From positions 1-14,414 of the forward strand of contig CALBGF010000181.1 of assembly GCA_937893635.1 (NCBI GenBank): DNA of 14,414 nt. The letters run 5' to 3'. This DNA is from an uncultured Mollicutes bacterium. GTDB taxonomy: Bacteria > Bacillota_I > Bacilli_A > RFN20 > CAG-826. Both the position numbers and the translations under genes were made by a program. Below are positions 1 through 6,863 of this stretch, piece by piece (within the stretch, counting starts at the first letter, position 1; each line of letters begins with the position of its first letter). The notes beneath the pieces are model-generated. The model was given only the letters and a program-made list of their open reading frames with translations. It was not told the DNA's origin and did not search any database.

Positions 1-1
1 T

Positions 2-55
2 GGATTTACTAGTGATGCACTAGTTGATTTAGTCAAAAAAGTCGTTGGTAAATAA
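2..55 (+). CDS. C-terminal end of an upstream gene, possibly transketolase (partial)
   Basis: Only the last 17 codons are in the window. They read GFTSDALVDLVKKVVGK and end at TAA 53-55. The 'GFT, acidic residue, hydrophobic helix, lysines' ending resembles the C-terminus of bacterial transketolases, which commonly end in a (F/Y)GFT-x-(D/E)-x-(V/I) stretch followed by a short helix. This is an inference from a very short piece. A clear terminator follows directly, so this gene is not part of the surface-glycan cluster downstream. Confidence 0.5.
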   Translation, partial: GFTSDALVDLVKKVVGK

Positions 56-63
56 AATTAATG

Positions 64-92
64 AGCTTATTCTTATGAATAAGCTTTTTTTT
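64..92 (+). terminator. Rho-independent terminator of the upstream gene
   Basis: A perfect 9-bp stem (AGCTTATTC at 64-72, GAATAAGCT at 77-85) with a TTAT loop is followed by an eight-T run (85-92). It starts 9 bases after the stop codon and separates the upstream gene from the two-component operon. Confidence 0.93.
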
Positions 93-98
93 GCCCTA

Positions 99-126
99 TT
101 GTTAGAATAAAAAAATATGCTAGAAT
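99..126 (+). promoter_or_regulatory. Sigma-A-type promoter with extended -10 for the two-component operon
   Basis: The -10 is TAGAAT (121-126), preceded by TGC, which makes an extended -10. A weak -35 TTGTTA (99-104) lies 16 bp upstream. The start codon of the regulator is 30 bp downstream of the -10, and a strong AAAGGGG Shine-Dalgarno sits at 143-149. No copy of the LytTR-type box found at 2216 was seen here, so autoregulation is not evident. Confidence 0.7.
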
Positions 127-155
127 ATGTTTGTTGCCTTTGAAAGGGGATTCTT

Positions 156-875
156 ATGATTAGATTTGCAATAATTGATGATGAAATAGAAGTAGCAAAT
201 AAACTAACTTCATATATTGATAAATACTTTCAAATCAACAATCGCCAATGTGAAGTAAAATTTTTTGACACTGCATCAAAGTTCCTAGAAAACTATCATT
301 TTGATTTTGATGCTATATTCATGGATATTAATATGCCAGGTGTTGATGGCATGAGTGCCACAAAAGAATTACGTCGCTTAGATAAAAATGTTAGGATCAT
401 TTTTGTTACTTCTTTAGCGCAATATGCTATTAAAGGCTATGAAGTTAATGCATTTGATTTTGTTGTAAAGCCAGTTAACTATTATACATTTGCAATGAAA
501 CTAGATCGATTAATGGAAAATTATCGTGAAAAAGAGGGAGCGTCTATTATTATTAAAGCTAATAATAGTTTTATAAAAACACCAGTTTCTGATATTAAAT
601 ATATTGAAGTATCTGATCATAAGCTTATTGTTCATACTATTAGTAATGACTTTGAAACATATGATACTTTAAGTAATTATTTGAATCTATTAAAAAATGA
701 ACCTTTTGCTTTATGTAATCGTTGTTATTTAGTCAACCTCAAATATGTTAATAAAGTGAATAAAGATGCTGTATATATTGGAAATAATTGCATTCAGATG
801 TCCCGTCGTAAATATAAAGAATTTATGAACTCCTTAAATAAATACTTAGGAAATGGAGGAGACATCAATGTTTAA
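156..875 (+). CDS. Response regulator, receiver plus LytTR DNA-binding domain (AgrA/LytR-type)
   Basis: This 239-aa cytoplasmic transcription regulator is of full family length. Residues 1-125 form a CheY-like receiver: acidic pocket D8/D9, phospho-acceptor D57 in FMDINMPG, switch T85 and K105 of the KP motif. Residues about 131-237 match a LytTR domain, with the typical pattern 'IKYIEV, then H/Y, then ETYDTLSNYL, then CNRCYLVNLKYV'. LytTR proteins bind pairs of about 9-bp direct repeats with two-helical-turn spacing, and such a pair lies at 2216-2249 before the lipoprotein/GH3 operon. The gene overlaps the downstream kinase by 8 bp, so the two are co-transcribed and translationally coupled. 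The phospho-relay partner is therefore very likely that kinase. The signal and full target set are inferred only. Confidence 0.95.
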   Translation: MIRFAIIDDEIEVANKLTSYIDKYFQINNRQCEVKFFDTASKFLENYHFDFDAIFMDINMPGVDGMSATKELRRLDKNVRIIFVTSLAQYAIKGYEVNAFDFVVKPVNYYTFAMKLDRLMENYREKEGASIIIKANNSFIKTPVSDIKYIEVSDHKLIVHTISNDFETYDTLSNYLNLLKNEPFALCNRCYLVNLKYVNKVNKDAVYIGNNCIQMSRRKYKEFMNSLNKYLGNGGDINV

Positions 876-2202
876 GATTACTGAATTAATGATATATAAA
901 GTTATATTTGTGATTGAAATACTTGTTTCAATGCATTTATTTTCTTCTAAACTTATCCGAAAAAATAAGTATAACTTAAGATTAACTTTATCTATTCTTG
1001 TTCCATTATTAATATCGATATTTTTTCCAATTTTTAAAAATTTTTCTTATTCATGGTGGTATTCCTCACTAATGTTTTTAATTTTATTTATTGTTTGCGT
1101 AGCTTCCATGTTTTTTGTTTATGATTCATCCTGGCAAAAAATATTTTTTATTTCGATTACTTCCTACACCATTCAGCATCTAGCACATGAAATATATAAC
1201 ATAATTTCTTTAATATTGAATATGTCTAGTAGCACATCTGGGGTTTATGGCGATGAAATAGTAGTGTGGTTTGCACCAGCTTTTAATTTTATCGTTTCTA
1301 TTAGTGTTTTTATTCTTGTATATGCCATTGCATTTATATTTTTGAATAAAAGAATTAATTCCTATGATGATGTGAGAGTCAATAATCAATATATTTTGTT
1401 AATTGCTTTTTTAATCTTATTTACTGATATTATTTTTAATTCCTTAGTGATTTATATCAAAGATGGTCATAATATTATTTATTCTTATACCATTGCTTTT
1501 TATAATTTACTATGTTGTTTTATGGTATTATTCATTCAATTTAGCGTGATGAATAATCAAAAAATTCAAAATCAATTACAGACCACCACTCAATTATTAA
1601 ATCAATCAAAAGAAAGATATAAAGAGAACAAAGAAAATATTAATTTAATTAATATGAAGTGTCATGACTTACGTCATCAAATACGTGAATATGGTAAAAG
1701 AAGCGCTATTTCACCAGAATCAATTCAAGATTTGGAGCAAATGATCAATATTTATGATTCCAATGTTAAAACTGGTAATGAAACTTTAGATTTTATTCTC
1801 ACGGAAAAAAGTTTATTGTGTCAAAAGAAAAATATTACTCTTACATGTCTTGCTGATTGTTCTAAAATTGGATTCATTGATGATAGTGATTTATATAGTT
1901 TATTTGGTAATGCCGTTGATAACGCTATGGAAGCAGTGATGAAAATTCAAAATCACGATAAACGTAATATTAGTCTTATTGTCCGTAACGTTGAAAACTA
2001 TTTATCAATATCAATTGAAAATTATTATGAAGGTAAAATAAACTTTGGTGATGATGGATTACCATTAACAACAAAATTTGATACCGATTATCATGGATAC
2101 GGGGTAAAATCTATCAAATATATCGTTGATAAGTATCATGGAACGCTTTCTATTACTACTAAAAATGACATTTTTAAATTATATATTTTGTTCGTTTTAT
2201 AA
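868..2202 (+). CDS. Multi-pass membrane sensor histidine kinase with GHKL ATPase domain (AgrC-like)
   Basis: This is a 444-aa sensor kinase. An ATG five codons upstream (853) lies inside the ribosome binding site. ATG 868 is preferred because GGAGGA (855-860) is correctly spaced from it. Residues 1-225 hold six to seven hydrophobic spans and no large extracellular domain, as in peptide-sensing AgrC/ComD kinases. A charged, coiled-coil-like region at 226-260 precedes the phospho-acceptor motif CHDLRHQ, with H266 the likely site. The ATP-binding domain shows the N-box GNAVDNAMEAV (N348) and the G-box HGYGVKSIKYIVDKYHG (near 410), typical of the GHKL class. It should phosphorylate the overlapping LytTR regulator. 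No AgrB/AgrD-type processing gene or exporter is visible, so the ligand is unknown. Confidence 0.93.
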   Translation: MFKITELMIYKVIFVIEILVSMHLFSSKLIRKNKYNLRLTLSILVPLLISIFFPIFKNFSYSWWYSSLMFLILFIVCVASMFFVYDSSWQKIFFISITSYTIQHLAHEIYNIISLILNMSSSTSGVYGDEIVVWFAPAFNFIVSISVFILVYAIAFIFLNKRINSYDDVRVNNQYILLIAFLILFTDIIFNSLVIYIKDGHNIIYSYTIAFYNLLCCFMVLFIQFSVMNNQKIQNQLQTTTQLLNQSKERYKENKENINLINMKCHDLRHQIREYGKRSAISPESIQDLEQMINIYDSNVKTGNETLDFILTEKSLLCQKKNITLTCLADCSKIGFIDDSDLYSLFGNAVDNAMEAVMKIQNHDKRNISLIVRNVENYLSISIENYYEGKINFGDDGLPLTTKFDTDYHGYGVKSIKYIVDKYHGTLSITTKNDIFKLYILFVL

Positions 2203-2215
2203 AAATTGATCATAA

Positions 2216-2249
2216 CCAATTACGAAAATTATTTAGCCAATTACGAAAA
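2216..2249 (+). promoter_or_regulatory. Direct-repeat operator, probable LytTR response-regulator binding site
   Basis: Two identical 13-bp copies of CCAATTACGAAAA occupy 2216-2228 and 2237-2249, start to start 21 bp. Direct repeats one LytTR half-site long with about 12 bp between them are the known architecture for AgrA, ComE and BlpR. The site lies 68 bp before the lipoprotein start and directly after the genes encoding a LytTR regulator and its kinase, so it is most likely the regulator's own target. The candidate -10 TAAAAT (2291-2296) is 41 bp beyond the second repeat, a distance compatible with activation at a promoter lacking a good -35. Confidence 0.8.
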
Positions 2250-2278
2250 AAGCGTGACCACTGGAAACGCTTTCTTTT
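2249..2278 (+). terminator. Possible terminator/attenuator hairpin after the kinase gene
   Basis: AAAGCGT (2249-2255) pairs with ACGCTTT (2267-2273) around an 11-nt loop, followed by CTTTT. The stem is only 7 bp and the T-run is interrupted, so it would be a weak terminator for the kinase gene. The same bases form a cre-like palindrome and abut the second LytTR box. The hairpin may therefore be a by-product of a protein-binding site rather than a true terminator. Confidence 0.4.
2261..2276 (+). promoter_or_regulatory. CcpA catabolite-response (cre)-like site
   Basis: The sequence CTGGAAACGCTTTCTT fits the cre consensus WTGNNARCGNWWWCAW at 14 of 16 positions, including the central CG and both arms. 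It lies between the LytTR repeats and the candidate -10, where bound CcpA would block transcription. Control of a glycosidase operon by carbon catabolite repression is a common Firmicutes arrangement. Whether this organism encodes CcpA is not shown here. Confidence 0.5.
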
Positions 2279-2290
2279 AGTATATGAGCG

Positions 2291-2296
2291 TAAAAT
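2291..2296 (+). promoter_or_regulatory. Candidate -10 box of the lipoprotein/GH3 operon
   Basis: TAAAAT matches the -10 consensus at 5 of 6 positions and sits 27 bp before the lipoprotein start. No recognisable -35 is 17 bp upstream, as expected for an activator-dependent promoter. TAGTAT at 2278-2283 is an alternative -10. Confidence 0.35.
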
Positions 2297-2317
2297 CATT
2301 CATTAGGAGGTAGAAGA

Positions 2318-3481
2318 ATGAAAAAACTTACTATTTTACTTTGTAGTGGTGTTCTTTGCTTAGCTGGTATGCTAGCAAGTTGTGATAACAAAACTAGCAC
2401 TTCAACACCAAATACAACATCCACTAGTACTAAACCAAGAGAAGGAGATAAATGTATTGATTTAATTATCAAACATATGCCAAATAAGGTAACTTATAAA
2501 AGCGGCGAAAAATTTTCTCCTGTTGGATTAATATTTGATGCTGTCTATCAAAATGGTTATGATGGTGACACTAATTTAAATTATTCTGATTTAGATTCCT
2601 ATTCACCAAGAGGTGCCTTAGATTCAAGCATAACAAATGCCACGATTACATTTGAAAATTTTAGTAAAGACATTCCAATTACTGTTGAAGAAAAGACTTT
2701 ATTAAATGTTGAAGTAACACGCGAACCAGATATTAAGTCATACGCAATTGGCGATAGTTTGAATTTAAGTGGACTTATGGTAAAAGCAACTTATGAAGAA
2801 GGAGTAATAGAAAACGAAACTAATTACTACTTAACTGATTCTGATGGTAATGCCTATGAACATGGTACCATCTTAAATAAAGCAAGTGATGATTTAGAAT
2901 TATTTGTAAATATAACTTCAAACGGAAAAACATTAAAAGATTCATTCCATATTGCTATAAGCTCTGGTATTACAATTCAAGCTGAAGATAATGTTAAAAC
3001 AGGCGAAACTGCCCCAACAGATAAGAGTTATACAGTAATAAGTGGTAAAGCTGAAATAAAGAAGGACTGCACATTTACTGGTACAGGCTATATTGGATCA
3101 ATTGATAAAAATGGTCAAATAGAATTTTATGTTTACTCTAATTCTGAAGTTAAAAATGCAAAAATTGTCTTTGTTGCATCATCGACATGTCAAAATGGTG
3201 CCTTAGGCAAAATGGATGATATGCAATTTAATAAGTGTTTCAGTGTCGCTGTTGAAGATAGTCTTATTGATATCAATGATGATGTTGTTATTAAAGGACT
3301 TGAATATCCGCAAGCTGGAAGTGGCGGTAACAAATGGACAAACTGGGCTGATGTTGAGGTCGGAACTATTAATCTTCAAAAAGGATTTAACAAGATTACA
3401 CTTAAATGCATCGGAACAGTAATTGATAGTTCTAATTATGGTCGTACACCTAATATTGACCGTCTTGATATTAGATTTTAA
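2318..3481 (+). CDS. Surface lipoprotein with two Big_3-type Ig-like domains and a C-terminal CBM6/35-like domain
   Basis: This 387-aa exported lipoprotein is preceded by AGGAGG at 2305-2310. Residues 1-21 are a lipoprotein signal peptide with lipobox LASC and acylated C22. A Ser/Thr/Asn linker follows (about 25-43). Residues about 47-125 and 127-213 look like bacterial Ig-like group 3 domains, with patterns such as 'Y-x-S/I-G-(E/D)-x-(F/L)-x-x-x-G-L-x-(F/V)'. Residues about 216-387 form a beta-sandwich typical of CBM6/CBM35: AED start, GYIGSIDKNGQIEFYV, and a NIDRLDIRF end. This last domain is closely related to the C-terminal domain of the protein at 6864. There are no catalytic residues. 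The likely role is glycan binding or presentation at the cell surface next to the GH3 enzyme encoded 11 bp downstream. The glycan is unknown. Confidence 0.85.
   Translation: MKKLTILLCSGVLCLAGMLASCDNKTSTSTPNTTSTSTKPREGDKCIDLIIKHMPNKVTYKSGEKFSPVGLIFDAVYQNGYDGDTNLNYSDLDSYSPRGALDSSITNATITFENFSKDIPITVEEKTLLNVEVTREPDIKSYAIGDSLNLSGLMVKATYEEGVIENETNYYLTDSDGNAYEHGTILNKASDDLELFVNITSNGKTLKDSFHIAISSGITIQAEDNVKTGETAPTDKSYTVISGKAEIKKDCTFTGTGYIGSIDKNGQIEFYVYSNSEVKNAKIVFVASSTCQNGALGKMDDMQFNKCFSVAVEDSLIDINDDVVIKGLEYPQAGSGGNKWTNWADVEVGTINLQKGFNKITLKCIGTVIDSSNYGRTPNIDRLDIRF
3209..3240 (+). repeat. Near-identical DNA segment shared with 8070-8101 (CBM paralogue)
   Basis: These 32 bases encode KMDDMQFNKCF within the lipoprotein CBM domain and match 8070-8101 with a single G/A difference at a synonymous site. 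Surrounding parts of the two domains are similar as protein but clearly diverged in DNA. Confidence 0.8.
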
Positions 3482-3492
3482 TAGGAGTATTT

Positions 3493-6400
3493 ATGAAAGT
3501 TTCAGGTAAAAAAATAATTTCAATCGCGGCAATTGCCTTAATAACCGCGACAATTGTAACCGGTGATGTATTTGCTGGTAAATATCGTTCAATAATTTCT
3601 GGATTCTTTGGATGTACTGAGCAAATAGATGGTGATAAAACTACCATTGATGAAGGTGCTAAAACTGGTGATCAAGTTGTAAGAAAAATTGCAAACGAAG
3701 GCGTAGTCTTATTAAGAAATGAAAAGAACAAAGTTGGCCGTCAAACATTGCCATTACCAGCAACAACTAAAAAAATTAATATCTTTGGTTGGTACGCTAC
3801 TGATAGTGGATTCTTATTAGCAGGCAATGGTTCAGGTCGATCATATGTTCATAAAGATAACAAAGTAACCTTACTTGGTGCTTTTAAAGAAGCAGGGTTT
3901 GAATATAATCAAGAAATCATTGATATATATGAAAAACATTGTAAATCACCTAAAGACTGGGGCGAGACACAAGAATGGGCTAATCGTTATCATACTAAAT
4001 TAAAAGAACCGGTAACTGATGTTGCTTTTCCTAATGATGTTAGAGAACGTGCAAAATCATTTTCTGATACAGCTCTAATTGTTTTGTCTAGATATAGTGG
4101 CGAATACATTGAACGTATAAGTAATAAACAAGAAAAAGAAGGACTTCCTACTGATGAAACGCGTAATTTCAGTCAAATCAGTACTGAAGAAGAATCACTT
4201 ATTAAAATGTGTACTGAAAATTTTGATAATGTAATTGTTGTATTTAATACTGGTTCAATTATGCAAATGAACTTTCTAGAAGATCCAACATTTGGAAATA
4301 TAGGAGCAGCATTAAACGTTGGATATATGGGACAAAGCGGCGCAACAACAATTCCAAAGATTTTAACCGGAGAAGTTAATCCATCTGGTCGTCTTGCTGA
4401 TACAATCCTATATAATCCAACAAAAGATGAAATCACAAGAATTAACTGCAAAAATGGTGATACGGATATTGTTTATGCCGAAGACATATATGTCGGTTAT
4501 AAATGGTTTGAAACCGCTAGTGCAGAAGGATATCTAAATTATAAAGATGTAGTTCAATATCCATTTGGGTTTGGGCTAGATTACAGTGATTTTTCTTGGA
4601 AAGTATCTTCATTTGAAGTTAAAAATGTTGATTCAAATAGCGAATATGTAACTGATCCAAGCAACAAACTTGAACGTGATAGTAAGATTTCTTTAAGTGT
4701 TGAAGTGACTAATAATAGTGATATGCCTGGTAAAGATGTTGTTGAACTATATTATCACGCTCCATATTATGATGGTGGAATTGAAAAATCTGAAATTAAC
4801 TTACTTAATTTTGCTAAAACACCAATTTTAAAAAAAGGCGAATCATACACAGTTCAATTTGAATTTACCCCTTATGAAATGGCAAGTTATGATTGCTATG
4901 ATAAAAATAATAATGGCTCAGCACGTTGGGAATTAGATGCTGGAGATTATAATTTATTCTTAAGGACTGACTCACACACTAATAAAGAGATGGAAGGTAA
5001 TAATTTAACAATGCATGTTGAAGATATTATCTCATATCGTAAAGACCCAACCACTAATGCGCGTGTTAAAAACCGCTTTACAGGCGAAAATGCTTATGGT
5101 GGTTTAGGATTAGATGGCAAAGGATTAAAAGCACAAGATGGTGAAGATTGGACATATTTATCTCGTAGTGATATTGCTAATACTATTCCAAAAGTTAGAA
5201 GTAAAACTGCATCTAGTGCAAGTATTAAACAATATCTAGGCTATAAGTCTGATGCTTATGATTATTACGATACTATGCCAACCATGAATCAAGAAAATAA
5301 TTTACGACTTGTAACTAAAGAAGATGGTTCATTCGTAAGTAAAGATGAATTCAGTAATGGCGGATCAAATATAACTCTTAAGTATAATGATGAATTAATA
5401 AATGAATTAATTGAAAATTATGATACAACTGATAAATGGGATTTATTATTAAATCAATTAAGTGAAGATGACTTACGTGCTTTAGTAGAAGGTAGTGGTT
5501 ATCAAACTCAACCAATTGCTAGTATTGGCAAACCAAAATACTTAGAATACGATGGTCCTTCAGGATTTAACCGTACTAATATGTCTCCAAATGTTCCTGG
5601 TTCTAAATTTACTGCTTTACCAGCTGAAAATTTAATGGCACAAACTTGGAATAAAGAATTACTATATCAAGCAGGTCAAATAGTTGGTATTGATGGTAAC
5701 AACTTTGGTATTAATGGTATTTATGCACCTACTGTTAATTTACACCGCGAAATGATGAATGAAAGAAACTACGAATGTTATTCTGAAGATCCAATCATCA
5801 GTGGTTATATGGCAGCTTACTTCATCAAAGGTGCCGCTAGCAACAACGTTTATTGTTATTTAAAACATTTAGCCTTATATGATGCATCAACATACGTTTA
5901 TTTCCGTGTTTGGTGTACAGAACAAAACTTTAGAGAAAACTACTTAAAACCATTTGAAATTGCGATTAAAAAAGGCGGAGCAAATGGCTTAATGGCATCA
6001 TTTAATAAAGTTGGTGCAACTTGGGCTGGCTCAAATGATGCTATGATTAATGGAGTTATTCGTGGCGAATTTGGCTTCAAAGGCACAGTAATTACTGACT
6101 GGTCCGATGGTAGTAGTTCTGAAATGGACATTCATTCAGGATTACGTGGCGGATTAAATACACAATTAAATCCTAACTACCCAACAACCGGATCATATGG
6201 AAAAGTTGATTTCTCAAATCCAGTAGAAGTTAATTTAGCTCGTGAATCAGCCAAGTCTATTATCTATACATCTTGTAGTACATATTACGCTGCTAAACAC
6301 AAAACAACATCCGATGATTTCAGTGTCGTTATTACTGGTCCAAAGGCACAAGTAATGGGATTTGAGTGGTGGATATTAGTATTAGCAATTGCGGAAGTTA

Positions 6401-6600
6401 TTATCTTTGCTGCCTTAGGATTCTGGATATTTGTATTATTTAGAAAGCCGAAAAAACAACCTGTAGCTATCGACGATAATATAAGTTCACTATCTAAAGA
6501 AGAAAAAGACATTAAAATTCAGACTATTAATAATGAATTAAATGCTTTATATTCAAGAATTGATAGTTTAAAACAAGAATTAAAACGATTAAAGAAATAG
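3493..6600 (+). CDS. Membrane-anchored, domain-permuted glycoside hydrolase family 3 enzyme (beta-glucosidase-like)
   Basis: This is a 1035-aa surface enzyme. AGGAG at 3483-3487 sets the start. A hydrophobic signal or anchor lies at about 7-28. The GH3 C-terminal alpha/beta domain comes first (about 62-367, NEGVVLLRNE to YPFGFGLDYSDF), with candidate acid/base E204 in SRYSGEYIER. A fibronectin-III-like domain follows (about 368-500), then a linker with TYLSRSD, and the GH3 TIM barrel comes last (about 650-935). This reversed order is known from Ruminococcus albus and Butyrivibrio beta-glucosidases. Substrate-site residues D687 (DGPSG), R758 (ERNYE), K791-H792 and nucleophile D869 (VITDW) are all present, so activity is expected. 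The region after KH (LALYDAST) is divergent. A second membrane span (959-983) and a charged, coiled-coil-like tail (about 1000-1035) end the protein, which places the catalytic part outside and the tail inside. It is co-transcribed with the lipoprotein. The substrate is not determinable. Confidence 0.9.
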   Translation: MKVSGKKIISIAAIALITATIVTGDVFAGKYRSIISGFFGCTEQIDGDKTTIDEGAKTGDQVVRKIANEGVVLLRNEKNKVGRQTLPLPATTKKINIFGWYATDSGFLLAGNGSGRSYVHKDNKVTLLGAFKEAGFEYNQEIIDIYEKHCKSPKDWGETQEWANRYHTKLKEPVTDVAFPNDVRERAKSFSDTALIVLSRYSGEYIERISNKQEKEGLPTDETRNFSQISTEEESLIKMCTENFDNVIVVFNTGSIMQMNFLEDPTFGNIGAALNVGYMGQSGATTIPKILTGEVNPSGRLADTILYNPTKDEITRINCKNGDTDIVYAEDIYVGYKWFETASAEGYLNYKDVVQYPFGFGLDYSDFSWKVSSFEVKNVDSNSEYVTDPSNKLERDSKISLSVEVTNNSDMPGKDVVELYYHAPYYDGGIEKSEINLLNFAKTPILKKGESYTVQFEFTPYEMASYDCYDKNNNGSARWELDAGDYNLFLRTDSHTNKEMEGNNLTMHVEDIISYRKDPTTNARVKNRFTGENAYGGLGLDGKGLKAQDGEDWTYLSRSDIANTIPKVRSKTASSASIKQYLGYKSDAYDYYDTMPTMNQENNLRLVTKEDGSFVSKDEFSNGGSNITLKYNDELINELIENYDTTDKWDLLLNQLSEDDLRALVEGSGYQTQPIASIGKPKYLEYDGPSGFNRTNMSPNVPGSKFTALPAENLMAQTWNKELLYQAGQIVGIDGNNFGINGIYAPTVNLHREMMNERNYECYSEDPIISGYMAAYFIKGAASNNVYCYLKHLALYDASTYVYFRVWCTEQNFRENYLKPFEIAIKKGGANGLMASFNKVGATWAGSNDAMINGVIRGEFGFKGTVITDWSDGSSSEMDIHSGLRGGLNTQLNPNYPTTGSYGKVDFSNPVEVNLARESAKSIIYTSCSTYYAAKHKTTSDDFSVVITGPKAQVMGFEWWILVLAIAEVIIFAALGFWIFVLFRKPKKQPVAIDDNISSLSKEEKDIKIQTINNELNALYSRIDSLKQELKRLKK

Positions 6601-6608
6601 TTTAGTAG

Positions 6609-6636
6609 GGGCAGATACATTCTCTGCCCTTATTTT
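6609..6636 (+). terminator. Rho-independent terminator of the lipoprotein/GH3 operon
   Basis: GGGCAGA (6609-6615) pairs with TCTGCCC (6623-6629) over a 7-nt loop and is followed by TTATTTT. It begins 8 bases after the GH3 stop codon. Confidence 0.85.
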
Positions 6637-6645
6637 ACCGAATAA

Positions 6646-6659
6646 GTTAAATTTTTAAC
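6646..6659. promoter_or_regulatory. Short perfect palindrome upstream of the peptide gene
   Basis: GTTAAA and TTTAAC face each other across two T bases. The right arm runs into the first LytTR-like half-site at 6658. It could be an operator, but AT-rich palindromes of this length can arise by chance. Confidence 0.25.
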
Positions 6660-6688
6660 CATTTGCGAATACATAAATACAATTTAGG
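6658..6688 (+). promoter_or_regulatory. Second, degenerate LytTR-type direct repeat
   Basis: ACCATTTGCG (6658-6667) and ACAATTTAGG (6679-6688) are 21 bp apart. They match the corresponding ten bases ACCAATTACG of the first box at 2215 at 8 and 7 positions respectively. The shared spacing and location upstream of the next transcription unit suggest the same regulator controls both units, this one with lower affinity. No convincing -35/-10 pair is visible. TTTAAT (6705-6710) and TATGAA (6717-6722) are weak -10 candidates at distances unlike those at the first site. Confidence 0.42.
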
Positions 6689-6739
6689 CTTGTAAGGGCT
6701 AACATTTTAATGTGATTATGAAATAATTTGGAGGATTTT

Positions 6740-6862
6740 ATGAAAAATTATATTAAACCTGAAATTAAAATTGAAACCATTGAAATTAATGATGTAATAT
6801 TGGTTTCTAGTACTGACGCTACTTTAGATTGGAATAATAGTGGCGTAGATGAGGAGTTATAA
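6740..6862 (+). CDS. 40-aa small protein of unknown function (KPEIKIE...DVI type)
   Basis: A 40-residue reading frame starts at ATG 6740 with a strong GGAGG (6730-6734), and its stop is one base before the next gene's ATG. The N-terminal half is MKNYIKPEIKIETIEINDVI. The second half (LVSSTDATLDW onward) is polar and ends in acidic VDEEL. It has no cysteine, no double-glycine leader and no hydrophobic signal or membrane span. Small proteins beginning with 'Lys/Tyr, Lys-Pro-Glu/Ser, alternating Ile/Glu, D(V/I)I, then Ser/Thr/Gly-rich' recur, as far as I recall, in gut Firmicutes genomes without an assigned role. It is translationally coupled to the secreted CBM protein and lies behind a LytTR-like box. 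A role as a precursor peptide, a regulatory leader or a small cytosolic protein cannot be told apart here. Confidence 0.8.
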   Translation: MKNYIKPEIKIETIEINDVILVSSTDATLDWNNSGVDEEL

Positions 6863-6863
6863 T

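Noticed and set aside
103..127. TAGAATA repeated at 103 and 121 before the regulator gene as a possible autoregulatory repeat.
   Set aside because: The 18-bp period does not fit the LytTR geometry, and the second copy is simply the -10 box in an AT-rich region.
853..867. Alternative upstream start of the kinase at ATG 853.
   Set aside because: It would lie inside the GGAGGA ribosome binding site; ATG 868 has correct spacing and gives a cleaner N-terminus.
6740..6862. The 40-aa peptide as an AgrD- or bacteriocin-type autoinducer for the neighbouring kinase.
   Set aside because: It has no cysteine, double-glycine leader, amphipathic leader or hydrophobic core, and no processing or export gene is nearby. 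It remains possible only as an unknown type.
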